A stretch of 64,000 nucleotides of DNA from Sphingorhabdus wooponensis (GTDB lineage Bacteria > Pseudomonadota > Alphaproteobacteria > Sphingomonadales > Sphingomonadaceae). Under the pieces are notes generated by a model, which was not told the DNA's origin, searched no databases, and was given only the letters and a program-made list of their open reading frames with translations. Both the position numbers and the translations under genes were made by a program. Below, in pieces: positions 55,786-64,000 of the stretch. Position 1 is the stretch's first letter. Every line of letters begins with the position of its first letter. The DNA lies in assembly GCF_003933235.1 (NCBI RefSeq), contig NZ_RWJI01000002.1:62001-126000 (forward strand), read 5' to 3'.

Positions 55786-55966
55786 CCGAATTGCCATTTT
55801 CGACAGGCTCGCGCTTGGCTTCCTTTGCCATTTCAGCATCAATTTTTGCTTCAGCCGCTTTCACCTTGGCCTCCGTCTCCGCATATTGCGCATCAAAGTC
55901 CCGCTGACACCCCATCGTCAGAAAGCACGTTACGGTTAAGCTGAGCGAACATAAGACCCGCCGCAT
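55781..55966 (-). CDS. Small lipoprotein with charged coiled tail, truncated or extended by a MITE
   Basis: 61 residues: lipobox LTMGC (Cys near residue 20), then an Ala/Lys/Glu-rich helix (ETEAKVKAAEAKIDAEMAK). ATG at 55966 shares one base with the tamB stop. Its stop TAG (55783-55781) lies inside the MITE terminal repeat, so the native C-terminus may be missing. Confidence 0.65.
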   Translation of the reverse strand: MRRVLCSLSLTVTCFLTMGCQRDFDAQYAETEAKVKAAEAKIDAEMAKEAKREPVENGNSD

Positions 55967-58900
55967 CAATAATCCTTTTTATACCGAATATTGACGTTCG
56001 ATGTGCCGGCGGTGCCAATCTGGCTTAACACCGAAAGCGCACGGGTTAGACTGATTTCCAATTGCGTTGCGGTATAACCGCGCGCGTCTGTTACGATTTC
56101 AACATAGACGTCATTGGTAATATACTGGCCAAAGGCAACAGCCATTTCGCGCCCGCTATTCGCGTCCGCATTCAGCAGGCGCAAACGGTCAAGTCCCGTC
56201 GCCGATTGCAGCACACCTAGCGGATTTAGTCCGCCCGACCCGCCACGCAAGCTGTTCAGTGACCCCGCAAGCTGGACCGCCTGAATGGCAGATAACTCGG
56301 CAATGGAATTTCCAAACAAGATCCGCGCCATAATTTCATCCTGCGGCAAGGCAGGGGTTGAACTAAAGCTAATCGCGGGATTTTGTCCGGTGCCCGCAAT
56401 GTTGACGCGCACCGTCGTTCCGTCAACCTCGCTTGCGGCCGTCACGCGGATCGATGGATTACTTGCAGGCCCGCCGTTGAAGGAAATGCGTCCGCTTTCC
56501 AATGCAAAGGAACGGCCTGCGAAACCCAACGTCCCGCGCACAAGTTGCATATCGCCCGATATCAACGGCACGTCGCTGGTCCCAGTGATCCGCAAATTAG
56601 CGCCCCATTCGGACTCCAGTCCCATTCCGCTCACATATAATGCGTCTGGAGCCTCTAAGAGGATGTCGAGTTTCCAATTGCTTGGAAGACTTCTGATCGC
56701 GTCTGCATCGCCGGACACACGTGCCCGGCCCGTTGATGCTTTACGGCGGATGCCGGTTAAGGTTGCGACTTTGGCCGCGCCCTGACGGATAATCTTGAAG
56801 CGCGTTTCTGGCAGCCGCAAAGTGCCGCTGACCAATGCTTCACCGTCGGGCGTTTTGGTGACGCTGACCTGACCAGTTGCTGTTGTCGAAATCAATTCGC
56901 TGCGCGCTACGCGGGCGCGGTCGAGGTCAAGGTTAAGCTGCACCGGAAAGCCCTTGGCCGCGCTTAAATTGACGATGCCTTTGCCCGTGACTGTACCATC
57001 GCCTGCTTTTGCGCTCAGCTCTGTTACTTCCAACTGGTCATTTGTGAATACGCCCCGCACACGTAGATTGGTCAATCGCGTGCCATAGCTATCATTTTCA
57101 TACACAAGGTCGTTCGCGCGGACGACGCCTGTCAATATAGGGGCCTGCACCCTGCCTGAAAAATCGGCGGCAACACCGATGTTACCTGTGAGGCTTTGAT
57201 CCGCAAGCCCGGCCAAAGAAAAAAGCGTATCGGCCGGACCATTATAGCGAATGCCACCGGATAAGGGCGCGTCGCGCAACCGTTCGGTCCAGCGTGCATT
57301 TCCGGGAGGTAGTGGCGTCAAGTCAATCTGAAGTCGTCCCACCGCGGCGCCCCGTCGCCGTATAATGGCACGGGCGTTACCGCCTGTGGGCAACAATCTT
57401 GCAACCATGCTGATGTCCACTGGCTGTGATCGTGCCCCCAAATTTGCGCGGACAAAGCGGTTAATCTCCAGCCGCACATCCGCATTCGGGAAAGCAGACA
57501 ACGACGCCTGCGACCAATCCACACTGCCGCTTGCCCGCCCGCCAAGTCCAAGACCGGGTAGGAAAGGATCCAGCACGGCAATATCGACCTTGTCTATGCG
57601 TGATTGCAGGACAAGGGCGTCGCCATAGCTGCCTGAGATGCGTAAGGTGCCATCCGCGACGTTGATATCGCTCGGCAAAATGTCATAGCTGCTTCCGCGT
57701 GGGACAATATGCATAGCCCCATTGGTCGCGAAATTGACGCCATTGGCGCGGCCCTTCGCGGCTATCCGCCACAATTGGGGCGTAAAATCGGCATTGGCGG
57801 CAAAGCGAAAAGGCACCTCGCTGCGTCCCTCGGCCAATATCTGTGCAGTGCCAACACCGGCCCTATAATTCACCTTCGCCCGTGCCGCAGCGATCGTAAC
57901 GTCATGCATGACAGCGTTTTCAACTTGCACATCGGCAATGACCTGTGGGCTGTCAGACAAGATGATGTCTGCGTTCACAATCCCCCGCCCGATCGCGAGT
58001 TTTTGTGTACCAGAAAGCACAGTATTGCGTGCAGTGGCATCGACGACGGCGCGCTGATAAGCACCCTGAGCGGACAAAGCGATGGTTCCACCAAAGCCAG
58101 CACCTGCCCCTGTCAATGTGCCGACAAACGGTCCAGACGCGGCCTGCTTTATCTGGCCCATTATGCCGACACCTGCAAAATTGCCGCGCATGATATCTAT
58201 GGTCAGCGGGCCATTGCCCGACAGCACATCAATATCGCCGCTGATCGGGCCATAATCGGTCGATCCCGTAATAGCGACGGCATAGCCATGCGGACTGCGC
58301 GTCACCATACCAACGACATTAGACATACCGATGCCAAACCCGGGGCTGGTTGCCGTGATGCGATATTCTGGGCGGTCAAATGTACCGGTCATCCCTACGC
58401 GCACAGGACCATATTGGTTGGAATAGCCTTCGCCATTGAACACCATCCCTCCGCCTCTGGTCACATAACTGCCGCTGCCGCTATTGATCCGGAACAAGGG
58501 CGAAACCAAACTGGCGCGGGTAATCTGCAAGATGCCATTATTGCCATAGCGGATGCCGGCGTTCACGAACATTTGGCCGCCAAGGAAATTCTGGAAACCC
58601 TGGCTGAATAGCCGGGTTGAATGCGCCTTTACGGTGCCGACCAAAGCATAGCCCCGGCCACGCTTTGTTTCGATATCCACATCGGCCACCACATTGAAAA
58701 GGCCGACCGAGTTGACCTGAAAACCATCCAGCTTTCCGTTTAACGCCGTGGTGTAAACGCCTTTATCAATGTCCCCGATCAGCAAAGCCTTGGCATTGAT
58801 CCGGTCGGAACGAATTTTCAAATTGTCGGACAGCAACCGCCCGTCAGCGATGGCAATATCCCCATTCACGCGCAGTTGGGTCAGCAAGCCTCCAGCGATT

Positions 58901-60126
58901 TGGTTAATGCCCGTAACCTGGCGTGCCGTGGCTTTAATGGGGATGATGAAGCGATCTGCCTTTCCTTGCATTTCGCCAGTCACAGTCACATCCTCAAATG
59001 CTGTGCTGTCAAATGCCAACCGACCAGTGCGCGCGACATACGCGACCCTAGGACCGGCAAACGCACCGTTGAGCAGAGCATTGCCGCGGATATCAGTGCC
59101 GCTGACATTCGCCCCGATGATAAAGGGGCGAAGAATGCGAAATTCCAGCGCGAGATCATCAAAGCGGCTTTCGCCAAAATCGGCCACCCCGTTGGCATCA
59201 ACCTCTGCTGCGGCAGAACGGATGCTCCCGCGAATTTTCATGGCACGGTCGGCGAAGCTTGCCGTCAAATCCACCTTTGCAACCGGCGACAACGCCCGCA
59301 TCAGCAAGCTTTTGGCCAAGACTTTGGCTGGCGCTGCAGTGCCCCGCACCGCAAATGTCCCCGCGCGCACCGTCAGTGCAAGGTCCGCAATGCCCTCAGA
59401 CGCCAATTGCGCGGTCAACGCACCATCCCATTTGCGCCAGTCACCGCGACCGCTCAAATGCGCTGTCATTGGGACTGGGCGACCCGCCAGCCCAGCGAAT
59501 AGCCCCTTGGCCGGCGCGTCCAGCTTCATATCGACATCAAAACGATTATTTTCGGGTACGGCGTCGAGTTTCAAAACAAAACGGTCGCCGCGGCTACTAC
59601 CTGCGGTCGCGTCGATAATCGCGCGCCTGTCGGCAATCTGCAGCTTGCCCGATAATGAAGCGACGTGCCCCGCACCGGTGATGCCTTTGGCAAAGAGGAT
59701 GCGATCAACCTGCAGCCGTTCGATGTGGATATCGAGATCAGGAAGCAACGGAGAGCGGCGGTCGGGAACCGCACGAAACGCGGGCAAGCGCTTTATGTTC
59801 AATTCTTGCGCCGTTAGCGCATGGATAGCCACGCCCCGCCGCAGATAGGACAATGGGCTCCAGTCCAACCGGATTTCAGGCGCGCGCGCAAATTCGCCCT
59901 TGGGATCGTGAAAACGAACGTCGGACAAGGTCGCGTCACCGTAAATCGACCCGTCAATTTTCCCGATGCGAATGTTAAGGCCATTTTCGAATTCAAAAGC
60001 CGCAATCTGCCGTGCGGCAAAAGTCCGTCCGGATGGGCTGTCGAGCCAAATGAAGCCACCAACCAATAAGAGCAGCAAAAGCAGCGCAGCAGTAGAGCCG
60101 GCAATAGCGAACCGCCGCGACACCAT
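55966..60126 (-). CDS. tamB: Translocation and assembly module subunit TamB (DUF490)
   Basis: 1386-residue inner-membrane-anchored protein spanning the periplasm: N-terminal helix (STAALLLLLLLVGGFIWL), a long beta-rich body that forms a groove (AsmA-like repeats), and the conserved C-terminal DUF490 block (RGTLGFAGRSFALESGRISF, VSLTRALSVLSQIGTAGTSN-like end). Works with TamA in outer-membrane assembly and lipid transport. The ATG shares one base with the tamA stop. Confidence 0.95.
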   Translation of the reverse strand: MVSRRFAIAGSTAALLLLLLLVGGFIWLDSPSGRTFAARQIAAFEFENGLNIRIGKIDGSIYGDATLSDVRFHDPKGEFARAPEIRLDWSPLSYLRRGVAIHALTAQELNIKRLPAFRAVPDRRSPLLPDLDIHIERLQVDRILFAKGITGAGHVASLSGKLQIADRRAIIDATAGSSRGDRFVLKLDAVPENNRFDVDMKLDAPAKGLFAGLAGRPVPMTAHLSGRGDWRKWDGALTAQLASEGIADLALTVRAGTFAVRGTAAPAKVLAKSLLMRALSPVAKVDLTASFADRAMKIRGSIRSAAAEVDANGVADFGESRFDDLALEFRILRPFIIGANVSGTDIRGNALLNGAFAGPRVAYVARTGRLAFDSTAFEDVTVTGEMQGKADRFIIPIKATARQVTGINQIAGGLLTQLRVNGDIAIADGRLLSDNLKIRSDRINAKALLIGDIDKGVYTTALNGKLDGFQVNSVGLFNVVADVDIETKRGRGYALVGTVKAHSTRLFSQGFQNFLGGQMFVNAGIRYGNNGILQITRASLVSPLFRINSGSGSYVTRGGGMVFNGEGYSNQYGPVRVGMTGTFDRPEYRITATSPGFGIGMSNVVGMVTRSPHGYAVAITGSTDYGPISGDIDVLSGNGPLTIDIMRGNFAGVGIMGQIKQAASGPFVGTLTGAGAGFGGTIALSAQGAYQRAVVDATARNTVLSGTQKLAIGRGIVNADIILSDSPQVIADVQVENAVMHDVTIAAARAKVNYRAGVGTAQILAEGRSEVPFRFAANADFTPQLWRIAAKGRANGVNFATNGAMHIVPRGSSYDILPSDINVADGTLRISGSYGDALVLQSRIDKVDIAVLDPFLPGLGLGGRASGSVDWSQASLSAFPNADVRLEINRFVRANLGARSQPVDISMVARLLPTGGNARAIIRRRGAAVGRLQIDLTPLPPGNARWTERLRDAPLSGGIRYNGPADTLFSLAGLADQSLTGNIGVAADFSGRVQAPILTGVVRANDLVYENDSYGTRLTNLRVRGVFTNDQLEVTELSAKAGDGTVTGKGIVNLSAAKGFPVQLNLDLDRARVARSELISTTATGQVSVTKTPDGEALVSGTLRLPETRFKIIRQGAAKVATLTGIRRKASTGRARVSGDADAIRSLPSNWKLDILLEAPDALYVSGMGLESEWGANLRITGTSDVPLISGDMQLVRGTLGFAGRSFALESGRISFNGGPASNPSIRVTAASEVDGTTVRVNIAGTGQNPAISFSSTPALPQDEIMARILFGNSIAELSAIQAVQLAGSLNSLRGGSGGLNPLGVLQSATGLDRLRLLNADANSGREMAVAFGQYITNDVYVEIVTDARGYTATQLEISLTRALSVLSQIGTAGTSNVNIRYKKDY

Positions 60127-62315
60127 TAAAACGCCTGCCCAATCGACACGTAGACGCTGAAGCGGGTGTCACCTGGTCGGCGGTTCAACGGCGTTGCAAG
60201 GTCGAGCCGGACGGGACCAAAATTAGTGTAAAAACGGCCGCCAATGCCAACGCCTACGCGCCAATCGTCAAATTTGGGGAAACTCGATTCATAGGCTTGG
60301 CCCGCGTCGACAAAGCCGACAACACCAAGATTGCCAAAGCGATAGCGCCCTTCCAGCGCAAACTCGTTCACGCTTCGGCCACCGATGGGATCATTATTCG
60401 GGTCCAACGGGCCGAGCCGTTGATACCCAAAGCCGCGGATAGAACCGCCACCACCGCCATAGAACCGACGCGATGGTGCCAGATTATCCCGCGATATGCC
60501 CTTTATGGTTCCAACGCGCGCGCGGGCTGCCACCACCACATTATCCTGCACTGGATAATAATAAGATCCATCTAATATGGCGCGTGCATAAATTTGTTTG
60601 CCGGTTCCTAAAGATACCTCGGGTGAGACGCGCAAATTGACGCGATAGCCCCGCACAGGATCAAGCAAATCATTTGATCGGTCAAAACCAACCTGAGCAG
60701 GCAAAGCAGCAACATAATATAGCTGCCGATCGCGGACGCCGCGTGCCAATTCAAACGCATCTTCGGACGTGCCCAAGATTTCCGCCCCCATCGACCACGT
60801 GAATTTCTTTTGCCAAATGGGGGTCGAAACCAGCGCCATCGTCACGGCCAACCGTCCGGTATATGCCTCAAACGCGTCATAATTGCTGTGCAGGGCCGAC
60901 AAGGATATCTCAATATTGCGGTCGCGCCGTCCGGCATTGGCGCGATCAAAGGTGACACTTGCTGCCTGTTCTTGCGTGCCAAGCAATGTTGCCAAGCGCA
61001 ATGCGCCTTCGGGCGGAAATAGATTTCGGTGCGACCAGCTGCCTTCCGCACGAAAGCCTTGCCCCGTTCCATAGCCCACACTTGCCGCCAAACTCCGCGA
61101 CGGCGCGGCCTCTTGGCGGACGCGCAATTCGGCATAAGGCGTTCCGTCCGGTGCCACGCCTTCACTTGGAATGGCTTCAACCGAAACCGTAGATAGCAAC
61201 CCTGTGGCAATCAACGCGGCGCGCAAATCATCTACTTTGCGGCTGTCGTAAAGGTCACCGGATTTAAAACGCCGCAATATTGCGATATGGCCTGCGTCAA
61301 ATGTTGCCGTGCCTTCGGTGCGCAATTGTCCGAAATAGCTGCGTAGGCCGGGGTCAATTGGCAAGGTATAATCACCCATTCCCGTATCGCCATCCAACAC
61401 TATATCGCGCTGGCCGACATTGGCGAAGGGATAACCATTTTGCGGCAATGCGACAGAGATGTTTGCTTCAGCCGCCAATATGACGTCGGCAATGATTGCA
61501 TCACCCGTTTTGGGTGCGAAGTTACCACTGATAAGATCAGCCGGCTGCACCGTTGGGGCGTCAAAAGCGATATGTCCCAGATAATAACGGCGACCGGGCA
61601 ATACCGTCATGATGACATTGACGGGGCCGCCTTCGGTTGCCGATGTTTCGGTTTTCACCTGAACATCGGCGTCAAAAAAACCCTGCCCGTTCAGAATGTC
61701 CAACAACAATTGCCGATCCGCACGCGCACGTTGGCCAATCTCCGCGCGGCTATCGGCGCGACCGCCATTCTCTTTAAGTAACGAAAGATCGTAAAAACGC
61801 GACCGGACATCATTCCAAACCGCTGCTTCAACCGCGATGCCATCGGCATCTTTCACCAGTTCTGCCGTTGCGGTTGCATCCAAGCCATCAATGCGCAGAA
61901 TATAGCGCACGGCACCCGCCTCGCGTTCCGCAGCCTGCGTTGGCGCGGGCGGAGGTTCGGCATCAAAATTTTCAATAGGCGGCAGGGGATCGTCCAATAA
62001 TGGATCGGTTAAGGACGGATCGGGCAGTGATTTCACCGCGTTTTTATCTTGCGCCATTAACATTGCGGAGACAGCAACGGCTTGTGCCGGCTGCTGCGCC
62101 GCAGAACCGTCTACAGGACGTTCCTCCTGCTCCGCTTGCCAGGCTTCAATGCTTTCCAAGGGCGCATCATTCAAGGACGGAATGGTCGCATTAAACTCCG
62201 TGTCCGTAATGACAGGCCTATGCGGATCAGTCACAGGGGCCTCAGCCGCCGGACTTTGGGCAAGCAAGGGCACCGCCACGCTGCTCAAATACAAAAAGGC
62301 AATTACTCGGATCAA
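60126..62315 (-). CDS. tamA: BamA/TamA family outer-membrane assembly protein
   Basis: About 729 residues: signal peptide (FLYLSSVAVPLLA), a Pro-rich linker region, two or three POTRA domains, and a C-terminal Omp85 barrel (GGGGSIRGFGYQRLGP is the conserved L6 VRGF/Y-like motif; ends VSIGQAF). TTG start at 62315 with AGGGGA upstream; longer upstream frame lacks signal-peptide logic. Heads tamA-tamB-lipoprotein. Confidence 0.92.
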   Translation of the reverse strand: MIRVIAFLYLSSVAVPLLAQSPAAEAPVTDPHRPVITDTEFNATIPSLNDAPLESIEAWQAEQEERPVDGSAAQQPAQAVAVSAMLMAQDKNAVKSLPDPSLTDPLLDDPLPPIENFDAEPPPAPTQAAEREAGAVRYILRIDGLDATATAELVKDADGIAVEAAVWNDVRSRFYDLSLLKENGGRADSRAEIGQRARADRQLLLDILNGQGFFDADVQVKTETSATEGGPVNVIMTVLPGRRYYLGHIAFDAPTVQPADLISGNFAPKTGDAIIADVILAAEANISVALPQNGYPFANVGQRDIVLDGDTGMGDYTLPIDPGLRSYFGQLRTEGTATFDAGHIAILRRFKSGDLYDSRKVDDLRAALIATGLLSTVSVEAIPSEGVAPDGTPYAELRVRQEAAPSRSLAASVGYGTGQGFRAEGSWSHRNLFPPEGALRLATLLGTQEQAASVTFDRANAGRRDRNIEISLSALHSNYDAFEAYTGRLAVTMALVSTPIWQKKFTWSMGAEILGTSEDAFELARGVRDRQLYYVAALPAQVGFDRSNDLLDPVRGYRVNLRVSPEVSLGTGKQIYARAILDGSYYYPVQDNVVVAARARVGTIKGISRDNLAPSRRFYGGGGGSIRGFGYQRLGPLDPNNDPIGGRSVNEFALEGRYRFGNLGVVGFVDAGQAYESSFPKFDDWRVGVGIGGRFYTNFGPVRLDLATPLNRRPGDTRFSVYVSIGQAF

Positions 62316-62431
62316 ACAGACATCCCCTGGCCCCAACACCCCCTTCTGGAAAAAGGTTCCGCTTGGCTCCGCAACATGCGATAGTGCGAAAGGCAAGGGT
62401 TGCAAACAAGAACGCAACGCCTGTAACAAAA

Positions 62432-62518
62432 TGGTGCCCGGAAGAGGACTCGAACCTCCACGCCGTTGCCAGCGCCAGCACCTGAAGCTGGTGCGTCTAC
62501 CAATTCCGCCATCCGGGC
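62432..62518 (-). tRNA. tRNA-Leu (CAG anticodon)
   Basis: Acceptor GCCCGGA pairs with TCCGGGC, anticodon loop CTTCAGG carries CAG, a long variable arm is present and CCA is encoded. 87 nt. Third leucine tRNA in the window. Confidence 0.96.
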
Positions 62519-62713
62519 ACGAGACACGCAGCTTTTCTGCGCGTCGGGTAGGCGCGCTCCTTTAAGCGGTCGGGCGATATTGTCAACGTCTGTGCCGCGC
62601 GCGTGACGGATTAAATGTCGCCGCTGTGCGCACGATGCGCAGGTCGGCCTTGAAAGCTGCCTAGCGGTGGTGCAAAGCGCGGGCAGGATTTCACGCTGGC
62701 TGACGGAGCATTT

Positions 62714-63637
62714 ATGCAAGGCAAGTTGATAACGGTTTTTGGCGGCGGCGGGTTTTTGGGCCGTTATGTTGCGCAGGCACTGCTCGCCCAAGGTGCGCGG
62801 TTGCGTATTGCGTGCCGCAATGCCCATAGCGCCAATCATATTAAGCCGCTTGGCAATTTGGGCCAAGTGCAGTTGATGCCAACCGATATCCGCAAACCAG
62901 CCAGCGTTGCGCGCGCCGTAATGGACGCTGACGCCGTGGTCAATCTGGTGGGCAGCTTTGCCGATATGGATGCCGTTCAGAATGTCGGTGCAGGCATAGT
63001 GGCGCAGGCTGCTGCAGACGCGGGCGTTAGCGCTTTGGTACACATCTCGGCGATTGGTGCCGACGCCGCCAGCGACGCCGAATATGGCCAAAGTAAAGCG
63101 GGCGGCGAAGCGGCGGTGCATGCCGCGTTTCCATCGGCCGTCATCTTGCGCCCATCGATTGTGTTTGGCCGCGAAGACCAATTTATCAACCGCTTTGCCG
63201 GGCTGATCCGCATGCTACCCGTTGTTCCCGTGATTGGCGCGGCCACAAAATTTCAGCCGGTATTTGTAGGCGACGTGGCTAAGGCTGTTGCCACCGCTTT
63301 GGTGCATCAGGACGGCCGCGTGCTGGAGCTTGGCGGACCGGAGATATTCTCCATGATGGAACTCAACCGCTGGATCGCCAAGGCCATTGGCCATGACCCA
63401 ATGTTCGTTGAAGTTCCAGATATCGCGGCTAAAATTCTCGCAAAGGGCACAGGGTGGATGCCCGGTGCGCCGATTACCAATGACCAGTTTAAGATGCTCG
63501 GCCATGACAATGTGGTCACGGGTACCGACGGGCTGGTGGCTTATGGTATCGTGCCGACGCCGCTGGATGTCATTGCGGCTGATTGGTTGAACATTTACCG
63601 CAAGCATGGCCGCTTTGGCGGCAGCCCCAAAGCATGA
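62714..63637 (+). CDS. Complex I NDUFA9 subunit family protein
   Basis: 307 residues of the atypical SDR family: VFGGGGFLGRYVAQAL (Rossmann), HISAIGADAASDAEYGQSK and RPSIVFGRED. In Alphaproteobacteria such proteins are annotated as NDUFA9-like accessory subunits or NAD(P)-binding repair proteins. Its stop overlaps the uppP start by four bases (ATGA). Confidence 0.88.
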   Translation: MQGKLITVFGGGGFLGRYVAQALLAQGARLRIACRNAHSANHIKPLGNLGQVQLMPTDIRKPASVARAVMDADAVVNLVGSFADMDAVQNVGAGIVAQAAADAGVSALVHISAIGADAASDAEYGQSKAGGEAAVHAAFPSAVILRPSIVFGREDQFINRFAGLIRMLPVVPVIGAATKFQPVFVGDVAKAVATALVHQDGRVLELGGPEIFSMMELNRWIAKAIGHDPMFVEVPDIAAKILAKGTGWMPGAPITNDQFKMLGHDNVVTGTDGLVAYGIVPTPLDVIAADWLNIYRKHGRFGGSPKA

Positions 63638-64000
63638 ACGATATGATGATCGCTTTGCTCCTTGGTTTTATCGAGGGGCTCACAGAGTTTTTACCCGTAT
63701 CATCGACGGGGCATCTTATTCTGGCGGGCGAGCTGGTTGGTTTTACCGACAATAGCTCTGTCGCCTTTAAAATTGCCATACAGCTCGGTGCGATATTGGC
63801 GGTGCTATTGGTATATTGGCGGCGATTTTGGGCAGTTGGAACTGGGCTGCTCAAAATGGAGGCTGGGCCGATATCTTTCACGCGCAACATCATGTTGGGC
63901 TTCGCGCCTGCTTTGGTGATTGGCGTTGTGGCCTATGATGCCATCCGCGCCGCGATGCAGACGCCGGAGATTGTTGCCATCGCGTTGATCGTCGGCGGTG
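63634..64000 (+). CDS. uppP: Undecaprenyl-diphosphatase, partial
   Basis: Dephosphorylates undecaprenyl pyrophosphate for reuse in cell-wall synthesis. The first 122 codons are in the window: LLLGFIEGLTEFLPVSSTGH, the BacA/UppP active-site signature with Glu/Ser/His, followed by transmembrane helices. Cut at the window end. Start overlaps the previous stop (ATGA). Confidence 0.95.
   Translation, partial: MNDMMIALLLGFIEGLTEFLPVSSTGHLILAGELVGFTDNSSVAFKIAIQLGAILAVLLVYWRRFWAVGTGLLKMEAGPISFTRNIMLGFAPALVIGVVAYDAIRAAMQTPEIVAIALIVGG

Overview
The window is a bacterial chromosome segment with dense, mostly housekeeping gene content. It looks like a member of the Sphingomonadales (Alphaproteobacteria). 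The evidence is a Sphingomonas-type soluble serine palmitoyltransferase with its own acyl carrier protein, a TonB/ExbB/ExbD/ExbD operon, a FYDLN-acid (TIGR02300-like) protein, the aroA-cmk-rpsA-ihfB order, a TamA-TamB pair and a xanthorhodopsin-type light-driven proton pump. No genus is assigned, and there are no rRNA genes or CRISPR arrays.

Layout. 1-8.1 kb: pgsA (cut by the window edge), an LplT-like transporter, an SDR, tRNA-Leu(CAA), then aldehyde/acyl metabolism (aldehyde dehydrogenase, acyl-CoA synthetase, thiolase) and a DJ-1/PfpI protein. 8.2-12.4 kb: a lipidated PQQ/haem alcohol dehydrogenase and glnB-glnA behind a clear sigma-54 promoter. 12.4-17.1 kb: a YD-repeat surface protein, the remnant of a FixJ-type regulator, a rhodopsin plus blh (retinal synthesis) pair with a striking hairpin at the start of blh, and an M20 peptidase. 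17.4-20.0 kb: tonB-exbB-exbD-exbD. 20.3-27.9 kb: assorted metabolism (cobalamin adenosyltransferase, GluQ-RS, HNH nuclease, 2Fe-2S protein, aldolase, rpsU, FKBP, fumarase). 28.5-31.6 kb: nrdA-nrdB. 31.7-33.6 kb: an AT-rich insert carrying an anti-phage dCTP deaminase flanked by two small ORFs. 33.7-36.0 kb: small accessory genes.

36.0-47.4 kb is the most coherent specialised region, a sphingolipid locus. A GNAT-type protein of the bacterial ceramide synthase family lies in the same operon as lptF-lptG. Divergently placed are a DUF2141 protein, a lipid kinase and a nucleotidyltransferase-like protein. Converging on them is obgE-proB-cerR-acp-spt-DUF1275, in which the sphingolipid genes are translationally coupled to proB. 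Together these could make a long-chain base and ceramide, phosphorylate it, and export it to the outer membrane.

47.4-64 kb is again housekeeping: tRNA-Ala(GGC), aroA-cmk-rpsA-ihfB, tRNA-Leu(UAA), a ComM-like ATPase, a GST, a MITE-like element that supplies the stop codon of a small lipoprotein, tamB, tamA, tRNA-Leu(CAG), an NDUFA9-like protein and the start of uppP.

The best candidates for undescribed biology are: (i) the deaminase locus with a GTGA-coupled upstream mini-ORF where related systems carry an RNA antitoxin; (ii) the lptFG/ceramide-synthase operon next to the lipid kinase and the unassigned nucleotidyltransferase-like gene; (iii) the 13-bp hairpin between rhodopsin and blh; (iv) the decayed FixJ-type regulator upstream of the rhodopsin.
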